DNA of 64,000 bases from Agreia sp. Leaf210 (lineage in GTDB: Bacteria; Actinomycetota; Actinomycetes; Actinomycetales; Microbacteriaceae): contig NZ_LMKK01000002.1 of the NCBI RefSeq assembly GCF_001421485.1, positions 186,001-250,000 of the forward strand. The letters run 5' to 3'. The notes beneath the pieces were generated by a model. The model searched no databases and was not told the origin of the DNA. It was given only the letters and a program-made list of their open reading frames with translations. This document shows, in pieces, positions 44,701-52,480 of the stretch. The translations under genes were made by a program, and so were the position numbers. Numbering within the stretch: the stretch's first letter is position 1; each line of letters opens with the position of its first letter.

Positions 44701-47560
44701 CTCCGAGACTGTCGACCACCTCGTAGGAGAAGGCATCCGTGCCCTGCGAGGCGGCACCCGCCGTGTAGGTCAGCACCTCGCCCGCGACGGTCACGTTTCC
44801 CTGAGTCGGATTCGACGCGGCGCCGACCAGTCTCACGGAGTCGCCGTCGGCATCCATGTCGCCCAGCGGCACCGGGATCGTGACGGTGTCGCCCGCGAGC
44901 ACTCGAGCCGACAGGGTGGGCGGCACCGGCGCCGTGTTGGTCGCGGCGTCGGCCTCCCTCACCGCGATCGTCACCGGGGCCGTGTCGAATTGCACGTCGG
45001 CCGTCGTGCCCAGCCGATAGATGGCCGTGTAGTCCCCCGGCTCATCCGGCGCCAGGTAACGCAGGCGGTTGCCGGAGACGAACAGCAGCCCGCCGCCCGC
45101 CGGCACGTTCTGCACGAGCTGCGGGTCGAGCACGAGGGGCTTGCGATTCGGATGCTCGTCGTTGGCCACCACGGGGATGTCGACGACCTCTCCCACGCGC
45201 ACGGAGACGCTGTCGGCCACCGCGACGGGCGCCTGCAGCCGCTTCGGCTCGGGAACCTGGTAGACGGTGACGACACCGTCGGCACTCGAGAATCCGTTCG
45301 TGGCCGTGTACGTGAACGTGACGGGGGCAGCGAGAGGATTGTTGAGCCGGACCCGCAGGATGCGGTGCTCGATGACCTCGACGACGACGCCGGACCCGGT
45401 GGGGACACCGCTCACGCCCGCAATGCTCAGCACTCCCCCGGCGGGGTCGATGTCGGACGCGAGCACGTCGACCATGTCTGTCTGCTGCTGGTAGAGAAAC
45501 GCCACCGTCGGAACGGTGATCGGCTTGGTCGATGCGTCGGGCGCCGCGTCGATGTCGACCCGGATGATGCCCGTGGCCGTCTGCTGCGCCGCGTCGGTCA
45601 CCGAGTACGACAGGTAGTGCACTCCCGCCTTCTGCGCCTGGAAGCGGAAGGTGCCCTTGGAGTAATTGGGCGTGATCTTCGTCTCCGGGTAGTCGGCGAC
45701 GTTGCTGAGGCGGATGACGCCCGTGCCCCCTCGCACATGCGGGAGGGGTGAGATCTGCAGCTCCTGGCCCGTGTAGCCCTGCACGAGGAATCCGTCGGTG
45801 AGGATCGGAACGGAACCCGGGTCGGACACGGCTACCCGCACCTGGCCCGTTCCCGACAGCGTGAAGTCGGAGACCTGCAGCCCGATGTCCTTCTCGGCTG
45901 CTGCTGTGCCGCCGTCACGGAAGTCGAGCTCGCCGGCGGGCGAGAACGACACACGGTCGGGCTCGGCCGTCTGCGCGTCCTCCAGGTACATCGGGTCGCC
46001 GTCGGGGTCGTACCAGTCGCCGAGCACATTCGCCGTGAAGGAGCCCCCGGCGGCTACGGTCGCCTTCGTCGTCCTCGCTTGGACGGGAGCCGAGTTCTCG
46101 CCCGGGGCGCGCACTGTCACCGAGACCGTGCTCGTTGCCGTGCCGCCCCGGCCGTCGGAGATGGTGTAGTCGAACGAGAATGTTCCGGATGCCTGCGGCG
46201 TCAGCGTGACCTGCAGTTGCTGCGCGGTGCTGACGAGGTCGACCTTCGCGATCGCAGGATCGATCTCGGAGGTCGCCGTGATCGAGAGGACGTCGCCGTT
46301 CGGGTCGTAGTCGTTGAGCAGCACGGGAAGGATGCTGGAGACGCCCGGGCGAGCGCCGAAGTCGTCGGGGGTGGCGACGGGCGGCTGCTGGTCTTTGACG
46401 AGCTCGGGCGGGGTGTCGTCGTCGACCTCGTCGTCTTGTTGGGGATCGTCGTCATCGTCGATCAGCTGATCCCAGTTGTCGATGAGCCGGTTCTCGTGCT
46501 GCACCGCCCACACGCGTCCTGCACCGCGCTCGTTGAGGACGACGTAGCGTCCGTTGCTCCGGAATGCCAGGTCGTCCTCGGCCGAGACGCCGGCCAGCCG
46601 GCCGCGCACGGCATCCGCCGAGCCGCAGCGCTGCCAGGTGGTTCCGTCTGCCCAGGCCGCGTACGCGCATCCGTCGTCGACGAGCGGCTGTGTCGGTCGC
46701 CCGTCGGCACCGTCGACCAGTTGCTCGACGTCGCCCGTCGACGTGTCGATGCTCAGCAGGCCACCCGTGTAGGCGAGCAGCAGGGGCCCGTCCGTCGTGG
46801 TCGGCGCCGCGAGCCGGAGCTCCGCCGACGAGGCGATGCGGTCGGACAGATCGATCCGCGATCCGCCCACCAGCACGGCGCGACTCGTCACGTCGAGAAC
46901 GGATGCGACGCCGCCCGTGCGTGTGATCTGCAGCTCGTCGGACTCCTCGACATCGAGGCCCGACACAGGCTCGGAACGCGGCTCGGCGCCGGACGAGAGA
47001 TCCGCTGTCACGAGCCGCTGAGACTGGCGGTCGAATCCCACCAGCGTTCCGGTGTCGTCGACGGCTACGACGCTGCCCGCATCGAGACTCAGCAACGGCT
47101 GGGCCGAGTCGTCGAAGGCCTCGAGATTGGCCTGGCGCACGACCCACACCTCGCCCGTGGCGCCCGAATGGATGACGATCTGGCCCTCGACGAGCATCAC
47201 GTCGGGGTCACCCGCCGGAAGCGGGGTGGTGGAGGTCACCTGCGACGAAGCGGGATCGATCACCTGGAGTGTGTTGCTCGTGTGATTGTGGGCGAGCACG
47301 GTGTCTCCCCGCTGCAGCACGTCGATGTCGCTGCCCTCGCTCGTCACCACCGTGTTGAGTTCGAAGACATCGGTGTTCGCCCGCCCCACGACCTGGCGCG
47401 CACCGTTCGTCACCCAGACCGACGCGTCGTCGAGCTCGAGTTTCTGCTCGGTGTAACCCGTCGACACGAGTGCGATCACGAGAACCACGGCCGTGACGAC
47501 GAGCACGCTCACCGTGGTGATCGCCTGGGAAGCGTGGGCGCGGAGCCAGCGGAAGATCAT
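41708..47560 (-). CDS. Giant anchored Ig-like/FN3 surface protein
   Basis: A protein of 1950 residues from the ATG at 47560, which overlaps the kinase stop as ATGA; a 27-codon upstream extension is not used. A short cytoplasmic end (MIFRWLRAHASQ) and one helix (about 13-35) anchor it. Residues about 40-390 look like repeated beta blades. A very acidic linker (QLIDDDDDPQQDDEVDDD) follows. Next come at least six Ig-like/cadherin-like repeats of the VLxNDxDPNG type (for example VLLNDYDPNGDVLSI and VLENDSDPNASPLHI). Several fibronectin-III-like domains end the protein. It should be displayed outside the membrane, with Asp clusters able to bind calcium. Ligand unknown; a sensor or adhesin role is inference. 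Confidence 0.9.
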   Translation of the reverse strand: MIFRWLRAHASQAITTVSVLVVTAVVLVIALVSTGYTEQKLELDDASVWVTNGARQVVGRANTDVFELNTVVTSEGSDIDVLQRGDTVLAHNHTSNTLQVIDPASSQVTSTTPLPAGDPDVMLVEGQIVIHSGATGEVWVVRQANLEAFDDSAQPLLSLDAGSVVAVDDTGTLVGFDRQSQRLVTADLSSGAEPRSEPVSGLDVEESDELQITRTGGVASVLDVTSRAVLVGGSRIDLSDRIASSAELRLAAPTTTDGPLLLAYTGGLLSIDTSTGDVEQLVDGADGRPTQPLVDDGCAYAAWADGTTWQRCGSADAVRGRLAGVSAEDDLAFRSNGRYVVLNERGAGRVWAVQHENRLIDNWDQLIDDDDDPQQDDEVDDDTPPELVKDQQPPVATPDDFGARPGVSSILPVLLNDYDPNGDVLSITATSEIDPAIAKVDLVSTAQQLQVTLTPQASGTFSFDYTISDGRGGTATSTVSVTVRAPGENSAPVQARTTKATVAAGGSFTANVLGDWYDPDGDPMYLEDAQTAEPDRVSFSPAGELDFRDGGTAAAEKDIGLQVSDFTLSGTGQVRVAVSDPGSVPILTDGFLVQGYTGQELQISPLPHVRGGTGVIRLSNVADYPETKITPNYSKGTFRFQAQKAGVHYLSYSVTDAAQQTATGIIRVDIDAAPDASTKPITVPTVAFLYQQQTDMVDVLASDIDPAGGVLSIAGVSGVPTGSGVVVEVIEHRILRVRLNNPLAAPVTFTYTATNGFSSADGVVTVYQVPEPKRLQAPVAVADSVSVRVGEVVDIPVVANDEHPNRKPLVLDPQLVQNVPAGGGLLFVSGNRLRYLAPDEPGDYTAIYRLGTTADVQFDTAPVTIAVREADAATNTAPVPPTLSARVLAGDTVTIPVPLGDMDADGDSVRLVGAASNPTQGNVTVAGEVLTYTAGAASQGTDAFSYEVVDSLGARATGVVRVGISPSFDTASLPVAVDDVVVTTPGTALTVRVLENDSDPNASPLHIEGAESAVAVVDVPKSADRITFHAPDAEGDYAVLYTIQNDGGQQASAWLRVRVDADAPPVRPEADDTVLNLSDIQGRDEVTVDVMRKVFYAEGDLDSLTLSLVPGYDTTASVLPNDRVRVTVQQKSQIIPFVVSRSDDPAVSATAFIWLPGLEDALPELRTTAKPLQVLSGDALSIDINDYVVAAGGRQVRLTDEATVKASNADGSNLVVDSRTLTFTSRDGYWGPASLSFEVTDGSSADDPNGRKAVIVLAITVTPRDNQPPVFSGAQLGLQPGDARVIELRDLTKYPYPADVDQLVYVLTSQPGSGFTTSLSGTQLTVAAAADAKVGSASEFTVGVRDAKTEGKAGIVRVSVVTSTRPLVSPGADSLTIRRGETATIPVLENDAATNPFPDKPLSVVAVQGAVPAGVQVTPSADKSTLSVTVSPQLDLKATGQVSMQYQVADATKDPTRATWGTVTITIVDVPDQPAAPVLSGAGFVNGQLSVSAAPLPYPNGAAITSFIIRSDDNGGYSKDCGASATCLLTDLQAGKNYTFYSIAVNQYGQSAPSGRSAPMRSDYIPAPPQQVSIAREAADQTQSNEGYVVVSWKPIADPTPGSAVQRVQVQIGGSTITLDRSATSLRFKGVPGTEYTAEVWAENGADALYPGQIPWNRSSSGAVTAAGRPAATAVTATIVDNAGSVRVDWSPFGANGASGVTYSVVRYGAAASVPGCSQASGTPVVSPGVVIPSAGGDVGSRFVYVVYADNGWGCASAQTGSVRVLIPPAPPTVTLTHQQPVDGRYGVAVDTATPTTLPNTAESEYTVQVSGGGAVSAGSPLSGPGPWTFTSCITSDGTTRCSEAAAPTTSVSPVNANATVVSCVAGSPVSAVLESPGSVSWEFQYSFRSSLAGIPGFWSAWSDDPTVPPLGALADAQEVVVRTIGNGGDFTNGIDQNELRQRGSGKSCG

Positions 47561-48981
47561 CAGCCGGCCCCGGCCGATGCGCACTTCTCGGCCGATGGAT
47601 CGCCGAGTCGGCCGTCTCTCGAGACGCGCACCGTGATGCACTCGGGAACGAGAGGGTCGGCCTGAACGGTGAATTCGGTCGTGGACTGGGTCGATGTCGA
47701 ACCGTCTGCCGAACGGATCACATAGAGGTCACCGTCTGCGACCCCGGGGTCGCGCCACGAGAACACGATGGTGTCTGCGCCGGAGCTGGCGCGGATGTCG
47801 CTGACGGCAGGAATCGAGGTGTTGAGTGCACCCAGCACGAGCACGACCGCAGCGACGACCGCAGCGACCAGCACCAAGGCGCTGCCGACGACCGCGGCGA
47901 TCACTCCGGGCCTGCGCAGCGGCTTCGCCCTGGCCGTCGTGGCCTGCCTGATGACGGTGACGCTCGAGTCGGTCGAGTCATGAGCCGACTCGCCCCGTCG
48001 ACCACGATGACGCGTGCGAGCACCGCCCGCACCGCGTACCGAGACGCCGCCCTGCGCCGCCCTCGTGAGCGGTGTGGCGGACGCTCTCTGAGCTGCAGAT
48101 GGGAACGCTTCGTTCGAGATATCGGCCGAGGTCTGCGGGAGCGAGAGGGTCGACTCGATGAGCTGGAGCCCGCGGACGACTTCGAGAACGCTCGCGGGGC
48201 GCGCGGCAGGGCTCTTCGACATGCATGACGCGAGGAGCGTCTCGAGCTCGGCCGGAACATCCGGTCGACCCGTGGGCGGCACGCGGTCGCGGCCGACGAT
48301 GCGGCGTTGCAGGTCATCGCGCGTGTTGCTCTTACCCGGATACTCGAAAGGGCTGCGACCCGCGAGCATCGAGTAGAGGGTCGCCGCCAACGACCACACC
48401 TCGCTGCGCACCGTTCCGCGCGTCTCGGACTGCAGCACCTCCGGTGCAGACCAGGGAACGCTCATGCCCTCGGCCTCATCGCGATCGGCCTCGGCCACGG
48501 TCGCCGCGATTCCGAAGTCGGCGAGCACCGGGTGGTTGTACTGCGTGATGAGGATGTTCGACGGCTTGATGTCGCGATGCAGAAAGCCGAGCCGGTGGGC
48601 GCTCTCGAGCGCGCTGCCGATCTTGACGCCCGCGGTGAGCACCTCAGCCAAAGGGATGCGCTCGGTCTTGTACCTCGTGCCGAACGACGAGGGGCAGTAC
48701 TCCATCACGAGGTACGGGCGTCCGTCCGGTGCGATGCTCGCGGCGTGCACCGTCACGACGGACGGATGCGTCGCCAGCTGCGACATCAGATTCGCCTCGG
48801 AGAGGAACATCGCACGCACGCTGTTGCTGGCCACGCCGGGCAGCAGGACCTTGACGGCGACGTCGGCCCGGGGCAGCGCCTGCTCGTAGAGGAAGACGTC
48901 CGCGAATCCACCCTTGCCCAATGCACGCAGGTGCGTGTAGCCCGCGAGAACCGGCGGCTGTGACGGCAGCCTGCGAGCCAT
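47560..48981 (-). CDS. Transmembrane Ser/Thr protein kinase with extracellular FN3-like domain
   Basis: A protein of 473 residues from the ATG at 48981 (GAGGAA upstream). Kinase motifs: glycine loop GKGGFADVF (22-30), K44 in VAVKV, HRDIKPSN (135-142, catalytic D137), DFG (155-157) and APE (179-181). The activation loop has only T161 and S174, not the Thr pair of PknB. A helix (about 357-382) separates a small FN3-like extracellular part (FSWRDPGVADGDLYVI) from the kinase; no PASTA domains are present. The stop is coupled to the giant Ig-like gene, so the two may act together across the membrane. A 148-base gap lies upstream, with no clear promoter. Confidence 0.93.
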   Translation of the reverse strand: MARRLPSQPPVLAGYTHLRALGKGGFADVFLYEQALPRADVAVKVLLPGVASNSVRAMFLSEANLMSQLATHPSVVTVHAASIAPDGRPYLVMEYCPSSFGTRYKTERIPLAEVLTAGVKIGSALESAHRLGFLHRDIKPSNILITQYNHPVLADFGIAATVAEADRDEAEGMSVPWSAPEVLQSETRGTVRSEVWSLAATLYSMLAGRSPFEYPGKSNTRDDLQRRIVGRDRVPPTGRPDVPAELETLLASCMSKSPAARPASVLEVVRGLQLIESTLSLPQTSADISNEAFPSAAQRASATPLTRAAQGGVSVRGAGGARTRHRGRRGESAHDSTDSSVTVIRQATTARAKPLRRPGVIAAVVGSALVLVAAVVAAVVLVLGALNTSIPAVSDIRASSGADTIVFSWRDPGVADGDLYVIRSADGSTSTQSTTEFTVQADPLVPECITVRVSRDGRLGDPSAEKCASAGAG

Positions 48982-49129
48982 GGGCGTTCCTCTTTCGAGA
49001 CGGGTACGTGGGGCGGGGCGAGAACCTCTTGACTGTCCCCCGAAAGCCGTCCCTCCACTGTACATATGCCATCCCCGGCATCGTGCACCTGGAGCCTCCA
49101 GTGGGGTGCCCCCAATCAGGGTCACACGA

Positions 49130-49957
49130 TCAGTCGTACCGGGGAAGAGTGGTGTCGGCGTCGGCCACGTCGTCGCTCCGCAGCACCTCGACGACGAGCG
49201 TGGTCACGTTGTCTCGCCCCCCGGCCGCGAGCGCCGCCTCGAGAAGCAGACCGGCCGCATCGTCGGCGTCGGTGGCCTCGGCCAGCAGAAGGCGGATGAG
49301 GTCGACGTCGACCTCTTTCGTCAGGCCATCGGAGCAGATCAGGAGCCTGGCACCCTCCGATACAGGGATGAACCAGAGATCGGGAACGGGGTTCTTGCCG
49401 AATCCCACCGCCCTCGTGATGATGTTCCGGTTCGGGTGCGACTCGGCCTCGAGCGCCGTGATCCGGCCCGAGTCGACCATCGCCTGCACGGCGGAATGGT
49501 CGACGGTCACCTGCGTCAGCACACCGTCGACCAGCGAGTACACGCGCGAGTCGCCGATGTTGAACACCGCCCAGTACGGTCTCCGGCCCTGGATGGTCAG
49601 AGCGATTCCGGTGACGGTCGTCCCGGATCCGGCTCGATCATGGCTGCCGGCGATCTCTCCGATGTCGTCGCTCGCCTGGCGGAGAGCCCGGGCGATGTCG
49701 TCGGTCGACGCGAAGTCGCCTGACATGTATTCCGCGAGCCGCATGACGACGGCTGCGCTCGCCTCGTCGCCCGCGGCGTGTCCTCCCATGCCGTCGGCGA
49801 CAGCGAAGACCGGTGCAGCCGCGAGGTAACTGTCCTGGTTGCCCGAGCGTTTGAGCCCCGTGTTCGTCTGTGCCGCCCACGAGAGAGCCAACTGCCCACC
49901 GTCATCGGGCAGCGCCACCGTGACTGCCCCCACGGTCGAGGCGGCGACGTTCACCAC
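49130..49957 (-). CDS. PP2C-family Ser/Thr phosphatase
   Basis: A cytoplasmic protein of 275 residues. Metal ligands: D42 in SGNQDSY, D55 in VADGMGGHAAG, Asp in ICSDGLTKEV and Asp in GGRDNVTTLVV. It would reverse phosphorylation by the kinase encoded next. The GTG start at 49957 overlaps the stop of the FHA gene (49951-49953). No membrane helix is seen, in contrast to PstP of mycobacteria. Confidence 0.94.
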   Translation of the reverse strand: MVNVAASTVGAVTVALPDDGGQLALSWAAQTNTGLKRSGNQDSYLAAAPVFAVADGMGGHAAGDEASAAVVMRLAEYMSGDFASTDDIARALRQASDDIGEIAGSHDRAGSGTTVTGIALTIQGRRPYWAVFNIGDSRVYSLVDGVLTQVTVDHSAVQAMVDSGRITALEAESHPNRNIITRAVGFGKNPVPDLWFIPVSEGARLLICSDGLTKEVDVDLIRLLLAEATDADDAAGLLLEAALAAGGRDNVTTLVVEVLRSDDVADADTTLPRYD

Positions 49958-50994
49958 GACGCCCCCTCGGCGGGCAGAGCGCCCGATCGCTCGACGATCT
50001 GGAGCACGACGTCGTCACCCAGGTCGAGCAGGGTTCCGGCCGCGACGACCCGACTCGCACCGGGACTGAGCAACGACGGAGCCGCTCCGGGCGCACGCAC
50101 ACGCGTTCCATTCGTCGAGCCGAGATCGCGAACCACGACCGCGCGGCCCTCCTGCAGGATCTCGACGTGAGTCGAACTGACCTCACGGCGAGGCGACGGC
50201 ACAGCCACGAGTTCGGGCACGAGGCCGGATGTGATGCGCGGGCTCTTCGGCGATCGCCCGACATAGACGGCGCGGTCGAGCGCGACCGTGCGACCGTCGG
50301 GAAAGGCCACGGCCATACCGTGTGAGGCGCCGGCGGCAGCCGTCGGATCTATGCGCGTTCGCCGACCGCTCGTGGAGGGAGCCCCTGCGTTGACGTGGGC
50401 GCTGGCGGGGATGCTCGGGATCGCCGGAAGCGAGGGCGGCAGGAGCGGGGCGGCGGCCGTGTCTGCTGTGGGGCGTGGCGAGGAGGCGCCTGTCGACGAT
50501 TCGGGGCGCGAACGGCCCGGGCCGATGACGGTATCGGCGGAGGCATCCGGATCATCGGTCGGGTCCGTCATCGCGGGCGGCTGTCCCAGGATGGTCTGAT
50601 CGTCGGTGATGGCGTGCCTGCCTTCGGCAGCGGCGAGGGCGGGCTGGCCGATGATCGTGTCGTCGACATCGTTGCCTGTTCGTGTCAGCGATTCGGGAAC
50701 CGTGTCTTCGACAGCCACGATTGCGCTCCGACGAATGATGGTGTCGTCGTCGATGCCGCCCCCGTCCTCCAACTCGAGCCTCGCGACGTCGCCGATGACA
50801 TCTCCGACATGCGCGGAGGCAGGCGCACTGGCGTCGCGGACCCAGACCAGCACGGACACGTCGGCTCCGACCAGCAGTTGCACGGCACCGTCGGCCGAGC
50901 GTCGAAGCTGGCACGCTTTCGGATCGATGACATCGGGGTGAATGTGAAGAGTCACCGGCTCAGGCCATTCGACGCGCATCAACCCAGCACCCAC
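49951..50994 (-). CDS. FHA domain protein with repeated phospho-acceptor-like motifs
   Basis: A protein of 347 residues from a GTG at 50994 (GGGAG upstream; an ATG at 50979 is possible). Residues 1-75 are beta-rich. Residues 80-160 contain five acidic-Thr-Ile/Val motifs: T85 (DDDTII), T98 (VEDTVP), T113 (VDDTII), T134 (DDQTIL) and T155 (SADTVI). A Pro/Ala linker leads to a C-terminal FHA domain (about 235-335: YVGRSPKSP, SSTHVEI, LGSTNGT). It is the first gene of the cluster. The arrangement resembles FHA proteins that are both substrate and reader of a kinase, as in the GarA type, but no family identity is claimed. Confidence 0.9.
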   Translation of the reverse strand: MGAGLMRVEWPEPVTLHIHPDVIDPKACQLRRSADGAVQLLVGADVSVLVWVRDASAPASAHVGDVIGDVARLELEDGGGIDDDTIIRRSAIVAVEDTVPESLTRTGNDVDDTIIGQPALAAAEGRHAITDDQTILGQPPAMTDPTDDPDASADTVIGPGRSRPESSTGASSPRPTADTAAAPLLPPSLPAIPSIPASAHVNAGAPSTSGRRTRIDPTAAAGASHGMAVAFPDGRTVALDRAVYVGRSPKSPRITSGLVPELVAVPSPRREVSSTHVEILQEGRAVVVRDLGSTNGTRVRAPGAAPSLLSPGASRVVAAGTLLDLGDDVVLQIVERSGALPAEGASW

Positions 50995-51098
50995 CTGAAC
51001 TCCCGCCCTGCCGTCGACGGTCGTCGTCGCCTGTCGCGGCCCAGTTTATTACGCCGGAGCTCGCCTCCGTTCCTGCCCGACGGCTTAGGCTCGAGCCT

Positions 51099-51872
51099 GT
51101 GGCAGAGGCTGTGATGAAGACGCTCCCGTCGAAGACGGTCGCCCGGCTGACACCCGATCCGTTCGTCGCCGGGGCGCTGACCTTGCACCTCGATTCAGCG
51201 CCGCAATCGCACATCTCCCTGCGCGATCCACGCGATCTCTTCTACGACTACGTGCGACGCATGGGAACCGCCATCGATCTCGCCGCTCCGGCCGGCGAGC
51301 CGATCGATGTCCTGCACCTCGGTGCGGGGGCGCTCACCCTCGCCCGCTATGTCGCCGAGACGCGACCGGGATCCCTCCAGCTCGCCGTGGAGAGCGAGAA
51401 GGGGCTCGTTCCGTTCGTGCTGGCTGCGGCTCCCCTGCCACGATCTTCGACGATCGATCTCATCGAGGGCGACGCTCTCGACTCGCTCGGCGCGCTCGCC
51501 GCTGCGGATTCGGCCTGGAGAGAGCGGGCGGACGTCGTGATCTGCGACGTGTACGCGGGGGTCGAGACCCCCACGCACCTCGTGACGCCGGCGTTTTTCG
51601 AGGCCGTCGCCAGAGTTCTGGCTCCGGCTGGGGTTGTTCTGGTGAACGTGGCGGACGACGCCGATCTCTCGCGGAGCGAAGCTCAGCTCGCGGCCCTCAG
51701 AGCGGTCTTTCCCGTCATCGCGGTGATCGGCCCGTCCGCTGTGCTCGCCGGCCGCGAGGGGGGAAACATCGTCTTTCTCGCCGGAGCGGACCCGGCCATC
51801 CTCGATCGGATGCCGGCCCTCGCGGCGGCCGGGCCGCATCCGGTCGCCTGGCACGTCGCCATGAACGAGTGA
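51099..51872 (+). CDS. Spermidine-synthase-like SAM-dependent protein (copy A)
   Basis: A protein of 257 residues; starts GTG 51099, GTG 51111 or ATG 51114 are possible. The class I methyltransferase-like fold shows LHLGAGALTLARYV (SAM/decarboxy-SAM loop), an acidic residue at VESEKG, and VVICDVYAGVETP (the place of the catalytic Asp of spermidine synthases). It is clearly related to the protein encoded at 62207-63097 (shared PQSH-ID-P, YVRR-G-ID, LG-G-LTL-RYVA and VNVADgA patterns). Polyamine synthesis is not certain; many actinobacterial members are orphan. It is divergent from the FHA cluster. Confidence 0.85.
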   Translation: MAEAVMKTLPSKTVARLTPDPFVAGALTLHLDSAPQSHISLRDPRDLFYDYVRRMGTAIDLAAPAGEPIDVLHLGAGALTLARYVAETRPGSLQLAVESEKGLVPFVLAAAPLPRSSTIDLIEGDALDSLGALAAADSAWRERADVVICDVYAGVETPTHLVTPAFFEAVARVLAPAGVVLVNVADDADLSRSEAQLAALRAVFPVIAVIGPSAVLAGREGGNIVFLAGADPAILDRMPALAAAGPHPVAWHVAMNE

Positions 51873-51877
51873 GGCGG

Positions 51878-51895
51878 GGCACGTACGCTCGTGCC
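51878..51895 (+). terminator. Weak inverted repeat after copy A
   Basis: Arms GGCACG (51878-51883) and CGTGCC (51890-51895) with a 6-base loop start 5 bases after the stop. There is no U tract. It could instead be an operator for the following TetR gene. Confidence 0.3.
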
Positions 51896-51966
51896 TCGTC
51901 GCCTCGCTCTGACGATCTCGACGGATTCGTGAGAGCTCATCGCGCAAAGCGCGGTACGGTCACCTC

Positions 51967-52470
51967 ATGAGAAGTACCGCCGTCGAACGCCGTTCCGATG
52001 CCGCGAGAGTCGCTCTCTCCCACTTCGCCAGAGGCGGCTACGACGGCACCGCGGTGAGCGCCATCGCGTCAGAACTCGGAGTGTCTCAGCCGTATCTCTT
52101 CAAGCTGTTCACCAGCAAGTCGGCTCTCTTCCTGGAGTGCGTCAACCTCTGCTACGACATGATCGAGCGGAATGCGATCTCCGCGCTCGAGGCCGCATCG
52201 GAGCACGGCCGCGTGCCGTCCCTCGACGATATCGGGGACGCCTATCGACAGAGCATCGCCGATACGGATCTGCTGATGTTCCAGCTTCAGGCCTGGGCAG
52301 CATCGGGGGCTCATCCCGAGATCAAGGCGGTGGTGGCCGCGCGCTTCGTGCGATCTCTCGAGCTGGGCCGGGAGATGACCGGCTCCAGCGCCGACGAGAT
52401 GAACGAACTGTTCGCCCGGGGGGCTCGGCTCGTCGTCACGTCGGCGCTGGGAATCGGCCTTCTCACCTGA
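51967..52470 (+). CDS. TetR/AcrR family transcriptional regulator
   Basis: A protein of 167 residues, at the short end of the family. The N-terminal HTH is clear (ALSHFARGGYDGTAVSAIASELGVSQPYLFKLFTSK, residues about 15-50, quoted only as the region 15-50). The ligand-binding part is short and ends in a hydrophobic LVVTSALGIGLLT. A CGCGC-AAA-GCGCG repeat (51941-51953) just before the start may be its own operator. It is convergent with the hydrolase gene, 10 bases away, so the hydrolase is a possible target. Confidence 0.9.
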   Translation: MRSTAVERRSDAARVALSHFARGGYDGTAVSAIASELGVSQPYLFKLFTSKSALFLECVNLCYDMIERNAISALEAASEHGRVPSLDDIGDAYRQSIADTDLLMFQLQAWAASGAHPEIKAVVAARFVRSLELGREMTGSSADEMNELFARGARLVVTSALGIGLLT

Positions 52471-52480
52471 ACTCAGCCGG

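Noticed and set aside
43631-45751. Open frame of 706 codons opposite the giant Ig-like gene
   Set aside because: Composition (His, Arg, Asp-rich) is that of antisense reading of GC-rich codons. The sense frame has clear Ig-like repeats.
46404-46460. Dense GTC/GTCG repeats in the giant Ig-like gene, at first taken for a DNA repeat
   Set aside because: They encode the acidic Asp-rich linker and are explained by Asp codons.
48982-49129. Possible promoter in the gap before the kinase gene (TACAGT near 49058)
   Set aside because: No matching -35 at a usual distance; the gene is probably read from the upstream FHA/PP2C transcript.
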